Of a stretch of DNA of 64,000 nt, positions 7,711-16,223 are shown in pieces (position 1 is the stretch's first letter; each line of letters begins with the position of its first letter). The notes beneath the pieces were generated by a model. The model ran no database searches. It was not told the DNA's origin and saw only the letters and a program-made list of their open reading frames with translations. The position numbers and the translations under genes are program-made. This stretch comes from JAGFIY01 sp964499285 (GTDB taxonomy: Bacteria; Bacteroidota; Ignavibacteria; Ignavibacteriales; Melioribacteraceae): contig CAZCLA010000009.1 of the NCBI GenBank assembly GCA_964499285.1, forward strand, positions 27,083 to 91,082. The letters are read 5' to 3'.

Positions 7711-8793
7711 ATGCACAATGAAAAACAAATGCGCTGCAGATTAAAAAGTTATAATTCTTTCTTGCTTTTAATTATTCTCCTGTTCTCACTTAAAACAAAT
7801 GTGATATCGGGACCCATCAAACAAAGTAATGACTTAAATATAATCGAAGGAACAGAAAATATGAATGAACAAAAAATTATACCGTGCTTATGGTTTAATG
7901 ATACTGCGGAGGATGCAGTGAATTTTTATATGTCAGTTTTTGAGAACTCAAAAATCGGCAGAACATCTAGATATGATGAAACATCTGCGAAGTTATCGGG
8001 ACAACCGGAGGGGAGTGTGTTAACTATGGAGTTCGAAATAGAAGATTATAAATTTCTTGCTCTCAACGGCGGTCCGCATTTCCAAATTAATCCGTCCATT
8101 TCATTCTTCTTAAACTATGACCCTTCTCGAGATAAAAATGCTGAAGCAAAATTAGATTCGACGTGGGCAAAATTATCTGAAGGCGGTATCGTTTTAATGC
8201 CGTTGGACAAATATCCGTTTGGTGAAAAATACGGTTGGGTGCAGGATAAGTTTGGTGTTTCCTGGCAGTTGATTTTATCTAATCCTGAAGGGGATGAAAG
8301 ACCGTTCATCATTCCGTCCTTTTTATTTGTCGGCGATGTAAACGGCAAAGCGGAAGAAGCAACCGATTTTTATATGTCTCTTTTTGATGATTCTGAAAGA
8401 GGACAAATGGCAAAATACTCCGCTGAAATGCAGCCTGATATGGAAGGACTAACAATGTACACAGATTTCAAAATCAACGATCAATGGTTCGTTGCAATGG
8501 ATGGCGGTACAATTCATAATTTTAATTTTAATGAAGCTGTTTCGTTAATGGTAAATTGCTCTGATCAAGAGGAGATAGATAAATATTGGAATCAGCTTAC
8601 TGCTGTACCTGAAGCCGAACAATGCGGCTGGTTAAAAGATAAATATGGAGTTTCTTGGCAAATCATTCCTGAAAATTTATCGGATTTACTTTCCGATCCT
8701 GATCCGGAAATTGCTCAAAAAGCAACAGCCGCAATGCTTCAAATGAAAAAAATAATCATTGAAGTTTTGGAGAAAGCACGCAGCGGCAATTAA
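7711..8793 (+). CDS. Tandem-domain VOC (PhnB-like) protein with N-terminal membrane or signal segment
   Basis: 360 residues from the ATG at 7711, preceded by GAAGGGA; an ATG at 7696 is also in frame. An N-terminal hydrophobic stretch (SFLLLIILLFSL) looks like a signal peptide, unusual for this family. Two PhnB-like domains follow: residues about 52-195 (IIPCLWFNDTAEDAVNFY to KFGVSWQLIL) and about 200-345 (PSFLFVGDVNGKAEEATDFY to KYGVSWQIIP). An internal ATG at 7861 (MNEQKIIP) is where the ordinary cytosolic version would begin, so the leader may be an added extension. Function unknown. Confidence 0.85.
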   Translation: MHNEKQMRCRLKSYNSFLLLIILLFSLKTNVISGPIKQSNDLNIIEGTENMNEQKIIPCLWFNDTAEDAVNFYMSVFENSKIGRTSRYDETSAKLSGQPEGSVLTMEFEIEDYKFLALNGGPHFQINPSISFFLNYDPSRDKNAEAKLDSTWAKLSEGGIVLMPLDKYPFGEKYGWVQDKFGVSWQLILSNPEGDERPFIIPSFLFVGDVNGKAEEATDFYMSLFDDSERGQMAKYSAEMQPDMEGLTMYTDFKINDQWFVAMDGGTIHNFNFNEAVSLMVNCSDQEEIDKYWNQLTAVPEAEQCGWLKDKYGVSWQIIPENLSDLLSDPDPEIAQKATAAMLQMKKIIIEVLEKARSGN

Positions 8794-8822
8794 TTTATTA
8801 AACAAGGAGTATAAGGAGTATT

Positions 8823-9394
8823 ATGAATAACACAAAAATAAAAATAGAAGCTTTGGTTTCCGCTGACGTTAATAAAGTTTGGAATTATTACAATTCTCCC
8901 GAACATATTACGAAGTGGAATTTTGCATCGGATGATTGGCATTGTCCGAATGCGGAAAATGATTTGAGAGTCGGCGGTAAACTTAAAAGTAGGATGGAAG
9001 CAAAAGACGGCAGCTTTGGTTTTGATTTTGAAGCTGTTTATGATGACGTAATTGAACACGAAAAAATTGCATATAAATTAAACGACGGAAGAGAGGTCGA
9101 AACTCTTTTTGAAAATCTTGACGATAAAATCAAAATAACGACAACATTCGATGCCGAAACTCAAAATCCGGTTGAAATGCAGAAAACGGGCTGGCAAGCA
9201 ATTCTTGATAATTTCAAAAAGTATGTNNNNNNNNNNNNNNNNNNNNNNNNNNNNNNNNNNNNNNNNNNNNNNNNNNNNNNNNNNNNNNNNNNNNNNNNNN
9301 NNNNNNNNNNNNNNNNNNNNNNNNNNTTGAAATGCAGAAAACGGGCTGGCAAGCAATTCTTGATAATTTCAAAAAGTATGTGGAAACAAACTAA
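8823..9394 (+). CDS. SRPBCC (AHSA1-like) protein, split by a false assembly gap
   Basis: Activator-of-Hsp90-like START-fold protein: VSADVNKVWNYYNSPEHITKWNFAS at the N-terminus and EMQKTGWQAILDNFKKYV at the end. The 55 bases at 9172-9226 recur exactly at 9327-9381 after 100 N. Removing the N run and one copy gives an uninterrupted frame of 138 residues ending KYVETN at 9394, the normal length for this family. The start is preceded by two copies of AAGGAGTA-like Shine-Dalgarno sequence. These proteins bind small hydrophobic ligands; no substrate can be named. Confidence 0.88.
9172..9381. repeat. 55-bp direct repeat flanking 100 N: assembly artefact
   Basis: Bases 9172-9226 and 9327-9381 are identical and border an N run of 100. 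This is what unmerged contig ends overlapping by 55 bases look like. The coding frame is restored when one copy and the N run are removed, so the gap holds no missing sequence. Confidence 0.9.
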
Positions 9395-9448
9395 AGTTTT
9401 TGGGGAAAATATATATAAACATTTTGTTTAAAATTAGAAGAGGACTGG

Positions 9449-9904
9449 ATGAACAAATTCAATTTTTCAATCGTCATTAATGCACCAAAAGAAAAAGTTT
9501 GGGATTCAATGTTAGGTGATGAAACTTATAGAATATGGACAGAACCGTTTTCTAAAGGGTCTCACTTTGTTGGTGAGTGGAAAGAAGGCAGTAAAATGTA
9601 TTTTCTTGGCCCTAATCAGGAAGGCAATATGTCTGGTATGGTAAGCCGAATTAAAGAAATCCGAGAATTTGAATATGTATCAATCGAGCATATTGGATTT
9701 ATAAATAATGGAGTAGAAGATACTTCAAGTGATGACGTTAAAGATTGGGTAGGAGTGATGGAAAATTATTCATTTAAGGAAAATGATGGAAATACTGAGG
9801 TCTTCGTTGAACTTATTGGTAACATCCCGGATGAGTACAGCGAAATGTTTAAGGATATGTGGCCAAAAGCACTCAACAAACTTAAAGAGATTGCAGAGGA
9901 ATAA
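9449..9904 (+). CDS. SRPBCC domain protein (AHSA1-like)
   Basis: 151 residues. The start MNKFNFSIVINAPKEKVWDSML and the end MFKDMWPKALNKLKEIAEE frame a START/Bet v1-like fold, with TYRIWTEPFSKGSHFVGEW in between, typical of the polyketide cyclase / AHSA1 group. It is the second such protein in a row but clearly diverged from the one at 8823, so this is not a recent duplication. A Shine-Dalgarno AGAGGA lies 6 nt upstream. Ligand and role unknown. Confidence 0.88.
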   Translation: MNKFNFSIVINAPKEKVWDSMLGDETYRIWTEPFSKGSHFVGEWKEGSKMYFLGPNQEGNMSGMVSRIKEIREFEYVSIEHIGFINNGVEDTSSDDVKDWVGVMENYSFKENDGNTEVFVELIGNIPDEYSEMFKDMWPKALNKLKEIAEE

Positions 9905-9954
9905 ATTGTTCAGACGTATAAAATCTATTAAAAAAAATGAAGGGTAAGTTTTTA

Positions 9955-10518
9955 ATGATCAGTAAATATAGATTATCAAATAAACAACGCGATGAATTAC
10001 TTACTAATTTAAAAATTCGATTCGAGAAAAATATGAATCGACATAAAGGAATTGATTGGAAAAAAGTTCAAGCGAGAATTGAATCAAATCCCGAAAAAAT
10101 GTTGTCTCTTTTTGAAATGGAAAGAACCGGCGGCGAACCTGATGTAGTCGGCATAGATAAAAAATCCGGCCAGTACATTTTTTATGATTGTTCTCCCGAA
10201 AGTCCAAAAGAAAGAAGAAGTCTTTGTTACGATCGTGAAGCCTTAGAATCCCGAAAACAGAATAAACCAAAGGATAATGCACTCGATGTAGCATCCTCGA
10301 TCGGTATAGAAATCTTAACTGAGACACAATACCGTGAGCTTCAAACACTTGGCGAATTTGACTTGAAAACTTCAAGCTGGATCCGGACATCCATTGAAAT
10401 CAGAAAACTTGGCGGCGCTCTCTTTTGCGATCGTCGTTATAATACTGTTTTTGTATATCACAATGGAGCCGAATCTTATTATGCGGCAAGAGGTTTCAGA
10501 GGCTCATTAAAAGTATAA
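9955..10518 (+). CDS. DUF4256 family protein
   Basis: 187 residues from the ATG at 9955 (GAAGGG upstream); an in-frame ATG at 9937 would add six residues. The sequence matches the conserved DUF4256 pattern from end to end: ERTGGEPDVVG, FYDCSPESPKERRSLCYDREAL, LTETQYRELQTLGEFDLKTSSW, IRKLGGALFCDRRY and YHNGAESYYAARGFRG. The family has no known function, but is common beside AHSA1, VOC and DHFR-like genes, as here. No signal peptide or membrane segment. Confidence 0.9.
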   Translation: MISKYRLSNKQRDELLTNLKIRFEKNMNRHKGIDWKKVQARIESNPEKMLSLFEMERTGGEPDVVGIDKKSGQYIFYDCSPESPKERRSLCYDREALESRKQNKPKDNALDVASSIGIEILTETQYRELQTLGEFDLKTSSWIRTSIEIRKLGGALFCDRRYNTVFVYHNGAESYYAARGFRGSLKV

Positions 10519-10605
10519 ATGTTGAGACAAAATGCCCGCTATTTATTTATCTTCACAAGGAAAATTTTTGAATTTAATCACTGCTAAAATATTTGCTTAC
10601 CGAAA

Positions 10606-12051
10606 ATGAAAGAAGAAACCAACGTTAAAGAAGAATCTTTAAACGAGAAGATTTTTGAACACGATTCAAATTCTATCTGGCAGCAATTAAAAGACGCTAT
10701 CCAAGGAAGTGAAGCCGATTATACTCAGATAGGCATTGGCAAAGCTATATTCTTACTCGCCGTTCCGATGATCCTCGAGTTAATAATGGAATCAACCTTT
10801 GCCGTAGTTGATATCTATTTTGTAGGTACTCTTGGTGCATCGGCAGTTGCAACAGTAGGATTAACCGAAACATACTTGTTCCTTTTGTATTCAATTGCTA
10901 TGGGTCTGGCAATGGCGGTTACAGCTATTGTTGCAAGAAGGGTAGGAGAAAAAGAGAAAGAAAAAGCCGGCATTGCGTCGGTCCAATCAATATTTATTGG
11001 TTTATTGGCATCTCTTCCTTTTGCCTTAGCCGGTATTTTCTTCTCAAAAGAATTACTCGGACTGATGGGCGCCGATCAATGGGTGCTGGATTATGGTTAC
11101 AGATATACTCAATGGATGCTTGGCAGCAATGTCGTAATTATTCTTCTTTTTGTTATCAACGCAATATTTCGAGGTGCCGGCGATGCTGCTATTGCTATGC
11201 GGGTACTTTGGATTGCAAATGGGTTTAATATTTTATTGGATCCGATTTTAATTTTCGGGTTAGGTCCCGTTCCGGCTTTTGGTGTAGAAGGAGCCGCGAT
11301 CGCAACAACGATAGGAAGAGGTATAGGTGTTCTTGTACAGATTTATCTTCTCTTTAAGGGTGGAAAGCATATCAAAATTCTGGTTTCCTATATTAGAATA
11401 AACTTTGAGATCCTAAAAATAATTATTCGTACTTCGTTAGGCGGAATCGGTCAAATGATTATCGCTATGGTTTCTTGGATATTTATTATTAGAATTGTTG
11501 CAGAGTTTGGAAGCGAAGCTGTTGCCGGAACAACAATTGCGCTTCGCATTATGATGTTCACTATGATGCCCGCAATGGGATTGGCGAATGCGGCTACAAC
11601 TCTCGTCGGACAAAATCTCGGTGCTAAAATGCCCGACCGTGCTGAACGTTCCGTTTGGATTACAGGCTTTTGCAATATGTTCTACTTAATTGCTGTCTCC
11701 TTTATCTTCTTCTTTTATAATGAAGAGTTGATTGCAATTTTCACAAATGATTTAAGGGTAATTTCAATTGGCGGTGAATGGATGAGAATAATATCATTTT
11801 CATTCTTCGTTTACGGCTGGTGGATGGTTGCCGTTCAAGCTTTTAATGGTGCAGGCGATACGGTAACCCCGACTAAAATAAACTTTTTCTTTTTCTGGCT
11901 GCTCGAAATCCCACTCGCATTTTTGATGGCAAAAACACTTGGGATGGAACACACTGGAATATTTTGGGCAATTTTCATTGCTGAAACCTCAGTCGGACTT
12001 TTTACACTCTGGCTTTTCACAAAAGGAAAATGGAAAGAGGTTGTAGTATGA
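10606..12051 (+). CDS. MATE family efflux transporter
   Basis: 481 residues with about 12 membrane helices, a multidrug and toxin extrusion (MATE/DinF/NorM) exporter driven by Na+ or H+. It has a 45-residue soluble N-terminal extension before the first helix (IGKAIFLLAVPMILE). Conserved family segments include AMAVTAIVARRVGEKEKEKA and the second-half counterpart GLANAATTLVGQNLGAKMPDRAE, the symmetric halves of the fold. Its stop overlaps the next gene as ATGA. The substrate cannot be predicted. Confidence 0.93.
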   Translation: MKEETNVKEESLNEKIFEHDSNSIWQQLKDAIQGSEADYTQIGIGKAIFLLAVPMILELIMESTFAVVDIYFVGTLGASAVATVGLTETYLFLLYSIAMGLAMAVTAIVARRVGEKEKEKAGIASVQSIFIGLLASLPFALAGIFFSKELLGLMGADQWVLDYGYRYTQWMLGSNVVIILLFVINAIFRGAGDAAIAMRVLWIANGFNILLDPILIFGLGPVPAFGVEGAAIATTIGRGIGVLVQIYLLFKGGKHIKILVSYIRINFEILKIIIRTSLGGIGQMIIAMVSWIFIIRIVAEFGSEAVAGTTIALRIMMFTMMPAMGLANAATTLVGQNLGAKMPDRAERSVWITGFCNMFYLIAVSFIFFFYNEELIAIFTNDLRVISIGGEWMRIISFSFFVYGWWMVAVQAFNGAGDTVTPTKINFFFFWLLEIPLAFLMAKTLGMEHTGIFWAIFIAETSVGLFTLWLFTKGKWKEVVV

Positions 12052-12626
12052 CATTTCAATCTGAGATTCCCTTATTGCCGTTTTCAACTCAAAAAAAATG
12101 GAGAAGTTGGCTTACGAAAAATTATGATAAAGTTGACGGCATTTGGATGCTTCTATATAAAAAAGATTCCGGAGTTAAAAGCATAACTTACGATGAAGCT
12201 TTGGAAGAAGCACTTTGCTTTGGATGGATTGACGGTTTAAGAAAAAAATATGATGATAAATCTTACATACAAAAATTTACTCCCCGCCGGAAAAGGAGCA
12301 TTTGGTCAAAACGTAACAGAGCAAAAGCTGAGAAGCTAATCAAAGAAGGTAAAATTCATAAAGCCGGTTTGGTTGAAATTAAAAAAGCTAAGCAAGACGG
12401 CCGATGGGAAAAAGCATACGATTCGCATACAACTATGAAAATACCGAATGATTTTTTGGAAGAACTTTCCAAATATCCAAAAGCGTTGGCTTTCTTCAAA
12501 TCACTTAATAAAACTAATCTCTATTCAATCGGATTTAGACTTCAAACCGCAAGGAAACCGGAAACACGACGAAAAAGAATGCAGTTAATAATTGAGATGA
12601 TGAAACAAGGAAAGAAATTTCATTGA
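12048..12626 (+). CDS. YdeI / OmpD-associated-like protein
   Basis: 192 residues from the ATG at 12048, which overlaps the MATE stop (ATGA) and follows AGAGG at good spacing; an upstream in-frame ATG at 12030 is less likely. Family hallmarks: STQKKWRSWLTKNYDKVDGIWMLLYKK, EEALCFGWIDGLRKKYDD, KFTPRRKRSIWSKRN and a lysine-rich C-terminus. YdeI-like proteins are small and cytosolic, some linked to resistance to cationic peptides in enterobacteria. Translational coupling to a MATE exporter would fit a detoxification unit; this is inference. Confidence 0.88.
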   Translation: MTFQSEIPLLPFSTQKKWRSWLTKNYDKVDGIWMLLYKKDSGVKSITYDEALEEALCFGWIDGLRKKYDDKSYIQKFTPRRKRSIWSKRNRAKAEKLIKEGKIHKAGLVEIKKAKQDGRWEKAYDSHTTMKIPNDFLEELSKYPKALAFFKSLNKTNLYSIGFRLQTARKPETRRKRMQLIIEMMKQGKKFH

Positions 12627-12684
12627 CACTTTTTAGAAAGTGAAATTATCATAGTCATTAAGCTACAATAATCATCAAAGGGTT

Positions 12685-13947
12685 TTATGCTTTTATCAGT
12701 TCTATAATGGTTATTTCAGGAGGCATTCCAACGCGTCCGGGGAATCCGATAAATCCAAGACCTGTATTAACATTCAACTTCTGTTTCCCTTCATCGTAAA
12801 GTCCACCCCATCTTTTGTATCGCATGTTGACTGGACTCCATCTCCATCCCGGAATTTCGATTCCGAACTGTGCTCCATGGGTGTGCCCAGAGAGTGTTAG
12901 ATCAATATCTGTAAAATTTAAAACTTGTTCATCCCAATGTGTCGGATCGTGAGAAAGAAGAATTTTAAAAGATTTTTCTTCGGTTTCACTTAATGCTTTT
13001 TCAAGATTGCCATATTGAGGAAAAGGTGGTAGTCCCCAATTTTCAACTCCTATCACTTCAATAAAATCTAGTCCGTTAAATATTTTGACCGAGTTGTTTA
13101 GAAGCAAATTAAATCCGCATTCCCTTTGAATGTCCAGAAGATATTTAAAATTATTGTTTTTCTCATGGATGGAGTTCCATTCGACATAATCGCCATAATC
13201 ATGATTTCCTAAAATGGAATACATCCCTTTCGGTGCTTGCAGATCCATAAGAATGTCAGCAAATCCGGAAAGTTCATCTGCCATGTTATTAACAAAATCC
13301 CCCGTGAAAAGAATTATGTCTGCATTTTGTTTGTTCATCAACTCCACGGCATATTTTATTTTATCTTTGTTGTTGATAAAACTTCCTGCGTGAAAATCAG
13401 AAAACTGAAGCAGTTTAAATCCATCAAATGAATCTGGTAAATTATTGTATATCAGCGTTAAGTTTCTAACCGTAAAATTGAATCTTCCCCAAAGAATTCC
13501 GTAAGCGATTGATGCAAAAGGAACAGCAGCGGTTACGATTCCAGCCTTTCTCAAAAACTGAGAGCGGGAAATTTTAATTCCTTCGGGATCAATTTTCTGC
13601 CACTTGTGAGATATGATTTTTTCATATGCTCGTTTTGCATATTCATAAATCCACTGAAGAATTTCAAAAAATATGAATATCAATTTTGGAATATAGATCA
13701 AAAAGAACAGTCCGCTTATAGTATGAAAATATGTGAAAAAAAATACCGGACTTAAGATTTGCTGAATTAAAGGAATCAGTAAAAGCATTATTAGAATAAG
13801 CACCGGTGAAGACCAGTAGAGAAATTTTATATACTTTCTTCTTTTTACGGCGGGATAAAGATTTTTAATGCCTGAAAATGTTATATAATCGATTGTAAAT
13901 AAAATCAATGCGAAAATTGCAAAGATAAAAAACGGGTTGCTCCTCAT
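12685..13947 (-). CDS. Membrane-anchored metallophosphoesterase (YaeI/YkuE-like)
   Basis: 420 residues. Residues 1-115 contain four membrane helices. A twin-arginine-like leader (SRSQFLRKAG plus hydrophobic stretch) follows near residues 133-160, then the calcineurin-like domain. The dimetal motifs are all present: DFHAG, GDFVNN, GNHDY, LSHDPTHW and SGHTHGAQFG. Relatives hydrolyse lipid pyrophosphates or phosphodiesters at the outer face of the inner membrane. The catalytic domain probably faces the periplasm, but the combination of upstream helices and an internal Tat-like motif leaves topology uncertain. Monocistronic. Confidence 0.9.
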   Translation of the reverse strand: MRSNPFFIFAIFALILFTIDYITFSGIKNLYPAVKRRKYIKFLYWSSPVLILIMLLLIPLIQQILSPVFFFTYFHTISGLFFLIYIPKLIFIFFEILQWIYEYAKRAYEKIISHKWQKIDPEGIKISRSQFLRKAGIVTAAVPFASIAYGILWGRFNFTVRNLTLIYNNLPDSFDGFKLLQFSDFHAGSFINNKDKIKYAVELMNKQNADIILFTGDFVNNMADELSGFADILMDLQAPKGMYSILGNHDYGDYVEWNSIHEKNNNFKYLLDIQRECGFNLLLNNSVKIFNGLDFIEVIGVENWGLPPFPQYGNLEKALSETEEKSFKILLSHDPTHWDEQVLNFTDIDLTLSGHTHGAQFGIEIPGWRWSPVNMRYKRWGGLYDEGKQKLNVNTGLGFIGFPGRVGMPPEITIIELIKA

Positions 13948-14111
13948 TGCTCCATATCATTTTCTTGAAAGTTGTTTTTAAAAATAGAAATAATTATTCG
14001 GGAATAAAGACTAATAATTTTTGACTAAGGATAGTTTTGTAAGTTAATGTGTGACTTGAATAGTAATTATCTCAGAGTCCGATTCCATCAAAGCTTATAG
14101 TAATTATTGAT

Positions 14112-15566
14112 TTATTTTATTAAACTATACTTAAACTTGAATAATCCGTCATCGCTTGTTGCAACCCAAGCATTCCCATTTGAATCGAATGCTACACCTC
14201 GAATTATATTTCTTTCCATTACTGTGTTAAACTGATTATACCTTTCAAAATTCGGGTATTCTTCAAATATATATAAACCTTTAGAAGAACAAATCCACTT
14301 TTCGTTCTGCTTTATTGTAATATCAAAAACATCTGCGTTTGTAAATTCATCATAAACTATTCTTCGTCTATGATCACCATATCTAACACTTGTCAAACCG
14401 TAGGTTGCGTCCAAGTTATTTACTTCTTGACGGTGACCGAACCAAATATAGTCGTCTCCAAAAGCTATACAGTAGAGCCTGCCGTTGTCTTCAGTGTAAT
14501 ATTCTTGCCATTGCGCATTTGCTCCCAAGGGCAATAATCGAGCTCCGTTGAGATACAAGGTTACCCAAATGTTATGAAACTTATCAACCCCAACATCAGT
14601 TATCATCGAGTGATTTGATAATTTTTCGAAATTAAATGCGGTCATTTTTAGTAGCCCGATATTTGTTCCAATTAAAGCATTGTTCTGCCCCAATAAATAA
14701 ATTGCTGTTACTGTATCGGTAGGCATCTGTTTCGGATGTCTTCTATATATTCTCCAGGAATCACCGTCTTTTAAATATAAACCAAGATCTGTCCCTATCC
14801 ATAGTTTGTTCTGTTCGTCAATTGATAAACAATTAATATAATTACTCATTAACGGTGAATTTGTTGTGTTATAGTGAGTCCACTCCGCGCCGTTAAAAGA
14901 CGCAATTCCGTCGAGCGTACCAATCCAAACTATGTTAAATTTATCAACTGCAACTGCTCTTAAATAATTGCTGGGAATTTGAGAATTTGCAATCCTATAA
15001 TCCACCCAGTATGTGGTATCTTTCAACGTCATAACCGCATCCGTAGTAACATTGCTTCTTACCGTAATTTCCATACTGTCGGGATAGCAGTGCTGTTTCT
15101 TAAAGACAGCTTTATAAACTCCCGGCTTAATCCCCCCAATTGTAGCCGGGGTTGTTATATTTAGACTGTCGCCGTTTAAGAACACGGATGCTCCTTCGGG
15201 AACTGTAGCAAACTTAATTTTACCCAGCATTTTGGGATTTGAATAATAATCGATAAATATTTCTTTCTTCTCATCTTTTAAAATGGTGATTGCAAAACTT
15301 GTATCGCGGAATAGTTCTTTTCTAAGAGTAAAGTTATATGATTTTTCTTCCAGCCAGTTTAGGCTGTCCGGTGTAACACGGCTTGAGTTTCTGCCGTTTT
15401 CATAAATTTTTGCTCCTTTTGGTTCCGAATCGATAAAGATACTTGCAATTGGTACCGGTTCGCTTGGGGGTGTAACTGATACTTCTTTTTCGCAAGACTG
15501 GAGAAATATCGATAACAGTATTAAGAATAATATATTCTTCTTGTTAAAAGCAGCCATATTCATCAC
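14112..15566 (-). CDS. Lipoprotein with PEGA domains and a two-component-regulator-like beta-propeller
   Basis: 484 residues. The signal peptide ends in a lipobox-like LLSIFLQSC, so it is probably a lipoprotein. Two PEGA-like beta domains follow (ASIFIDSEPKGAKIYENG at about 43-60 and KFATVPEGASVFLNGDSL at about 118-135). From about residue 195 a propeller of repeated blades is seen (NIVWIGTLDGIASFNG, KLWIGTDLGLYLKDG, NAWVATSDDGLFKF). Such propellers sense ligands in hybrid kinases; here no kinase is attached. The downstream gene in the same direction at 15615 also encodes a small exported beta protein. Function unknown. Confidence 0.85.
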   Translation of the reverse strand: MMNMAAFNKKNILFLILLSIFLQSCEKEVSVTPPSEPVPIASIFIDSEPKGAKIYENGRNSSRVTPDSLNWLEEKSYNFTLRKELFRDTSFAITILKDEKKEIFIDYYSNPKMLGKIKFATVPEGASVFLNGDSLNITTPATIGGIKPGVYKAVFKKQHCYPDSMEITVRSNVTTDAVMTLKDTTYWVDYRIANSQIPSNYLRAVAVDKFNIVWIGTLDGIASFNGAEWTHYNTTNSPLMSNYINCLSIDEQNKLWIGTDLGLYLKDGDSWRIYRRHPKQMPTDTVTAIYLLGQNNALIGTNIGLLKMTAFNFEKLSNHSMITDVGVDKFHNIWVTLYLNGARLLPLGANAQWQEYYTEDNGRLYCIAFGDDYIWFGHRQEVNNLDATYGLTSVRYGDHRRRIVYDEFTNADVFDITIKQNEKWICSSKGLYIFEEYPNFERYNQFNTVMERNIIRGVAFDSNGNAWVATSDDGLFKFKYSLIK

Positions 15567-15614
15567 TTATTTCAATTAATATATGAGTGGTCCGAAAACA
15601 AACTCATCGATTAA

Positions 15615-16001
15615 TTAGTCAACACATCCGTTTCTTGTTCTACTTATATTCAGATCTTGTGTAGTTGGTTCGCCGTTGTAAAAACAAAGTTCTGCCGCGG
15701 AATAAAGATCGTATCCAATACACCAATGAGTGTAAATATTATATGTAGTATCTTCCACTAAATAATAATCCGGAAAATTAAAATATCCACTTGCGTTTGT
15801 TGTTGTATTTGCAATAGGCATCCCCTCAAGGCTGATTGAAACGGTTTTGTAGGCTTGGGGAGTTCCGTTATAAATAACCACACCAGTTATACCATCAAGC
15901 AAATAAATTCTTTCTGAATGAATAGTCTTTTGGTTAGAGAATGCAAGTACTATGACCGTTGCTGTTAACAAAAACAATTTAGATTTCATGTCAAACCTCA
16001 T
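15615..16001 (-). CDS. Exported carboxypeptidase-regulatory-like beta-sandwich protein
   Basis: 128 residues with an N-terminal signal peptide (KLFLLTATVIVLAF) and one beta-sandwich of the CarboxypepD_reg type: GITGVVIYNGTPQAYKTVSISLEG followed by NTTTNASGYFNFPDYYL. Such domains are common as plug-like or adhesion modules of Bacteroidota secreted proteins. The C-terminus carries three Cys residues and no sorting domain. It is 48 nt upstream of the PEGA/propeller lipoprotein gene and probably cotranscribed. Confidence 0.7.
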   Translation of the reverse strand: MRFDMKSKLFLLTATVIVLAFSNQKTIHSERIYLLDGITGVVIYNGTPQAYKTVSISLEGMPIANTTTNASGYFNFPDYYLVEDTTYNIYTHWCIGYDLYSAAELCFYNGEPTTQDLNISRTRNGCVD

Positions 16002-16223
16002 ACTAAATTATAGAATATTGTTCTATACTTGTGAGTAATATATAAAATTAAAAGAAAGAACCAAGATATTAATATTGCACATTTCAAAATATTAGTTGCA
16101 ATTATTGAGTGTCAGCAATATATTACAAAGATTGATTTCTTCGTTCTAAAAAATTTGTGGTATTAAAACAGAAATAGATATAATATTAGTTAAATGAGGG
16201 AATAGTAAAGCAGGAGTTCTAAT

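Noticed and set aside
9227..9326. Tandem duplication of the SRPBCC C-terminus around 9172-9381
   Set aside because: The two 55-base copies are perfectly identical and flank 100 N, so they are an assembly overlap and not a real duplication.
12627..12642. Hairpin CACTTT/AAAGTG after the YdeI-like gene
   Set aside because: Only six base pairs and no T run, so it does not qualify as a terminator.
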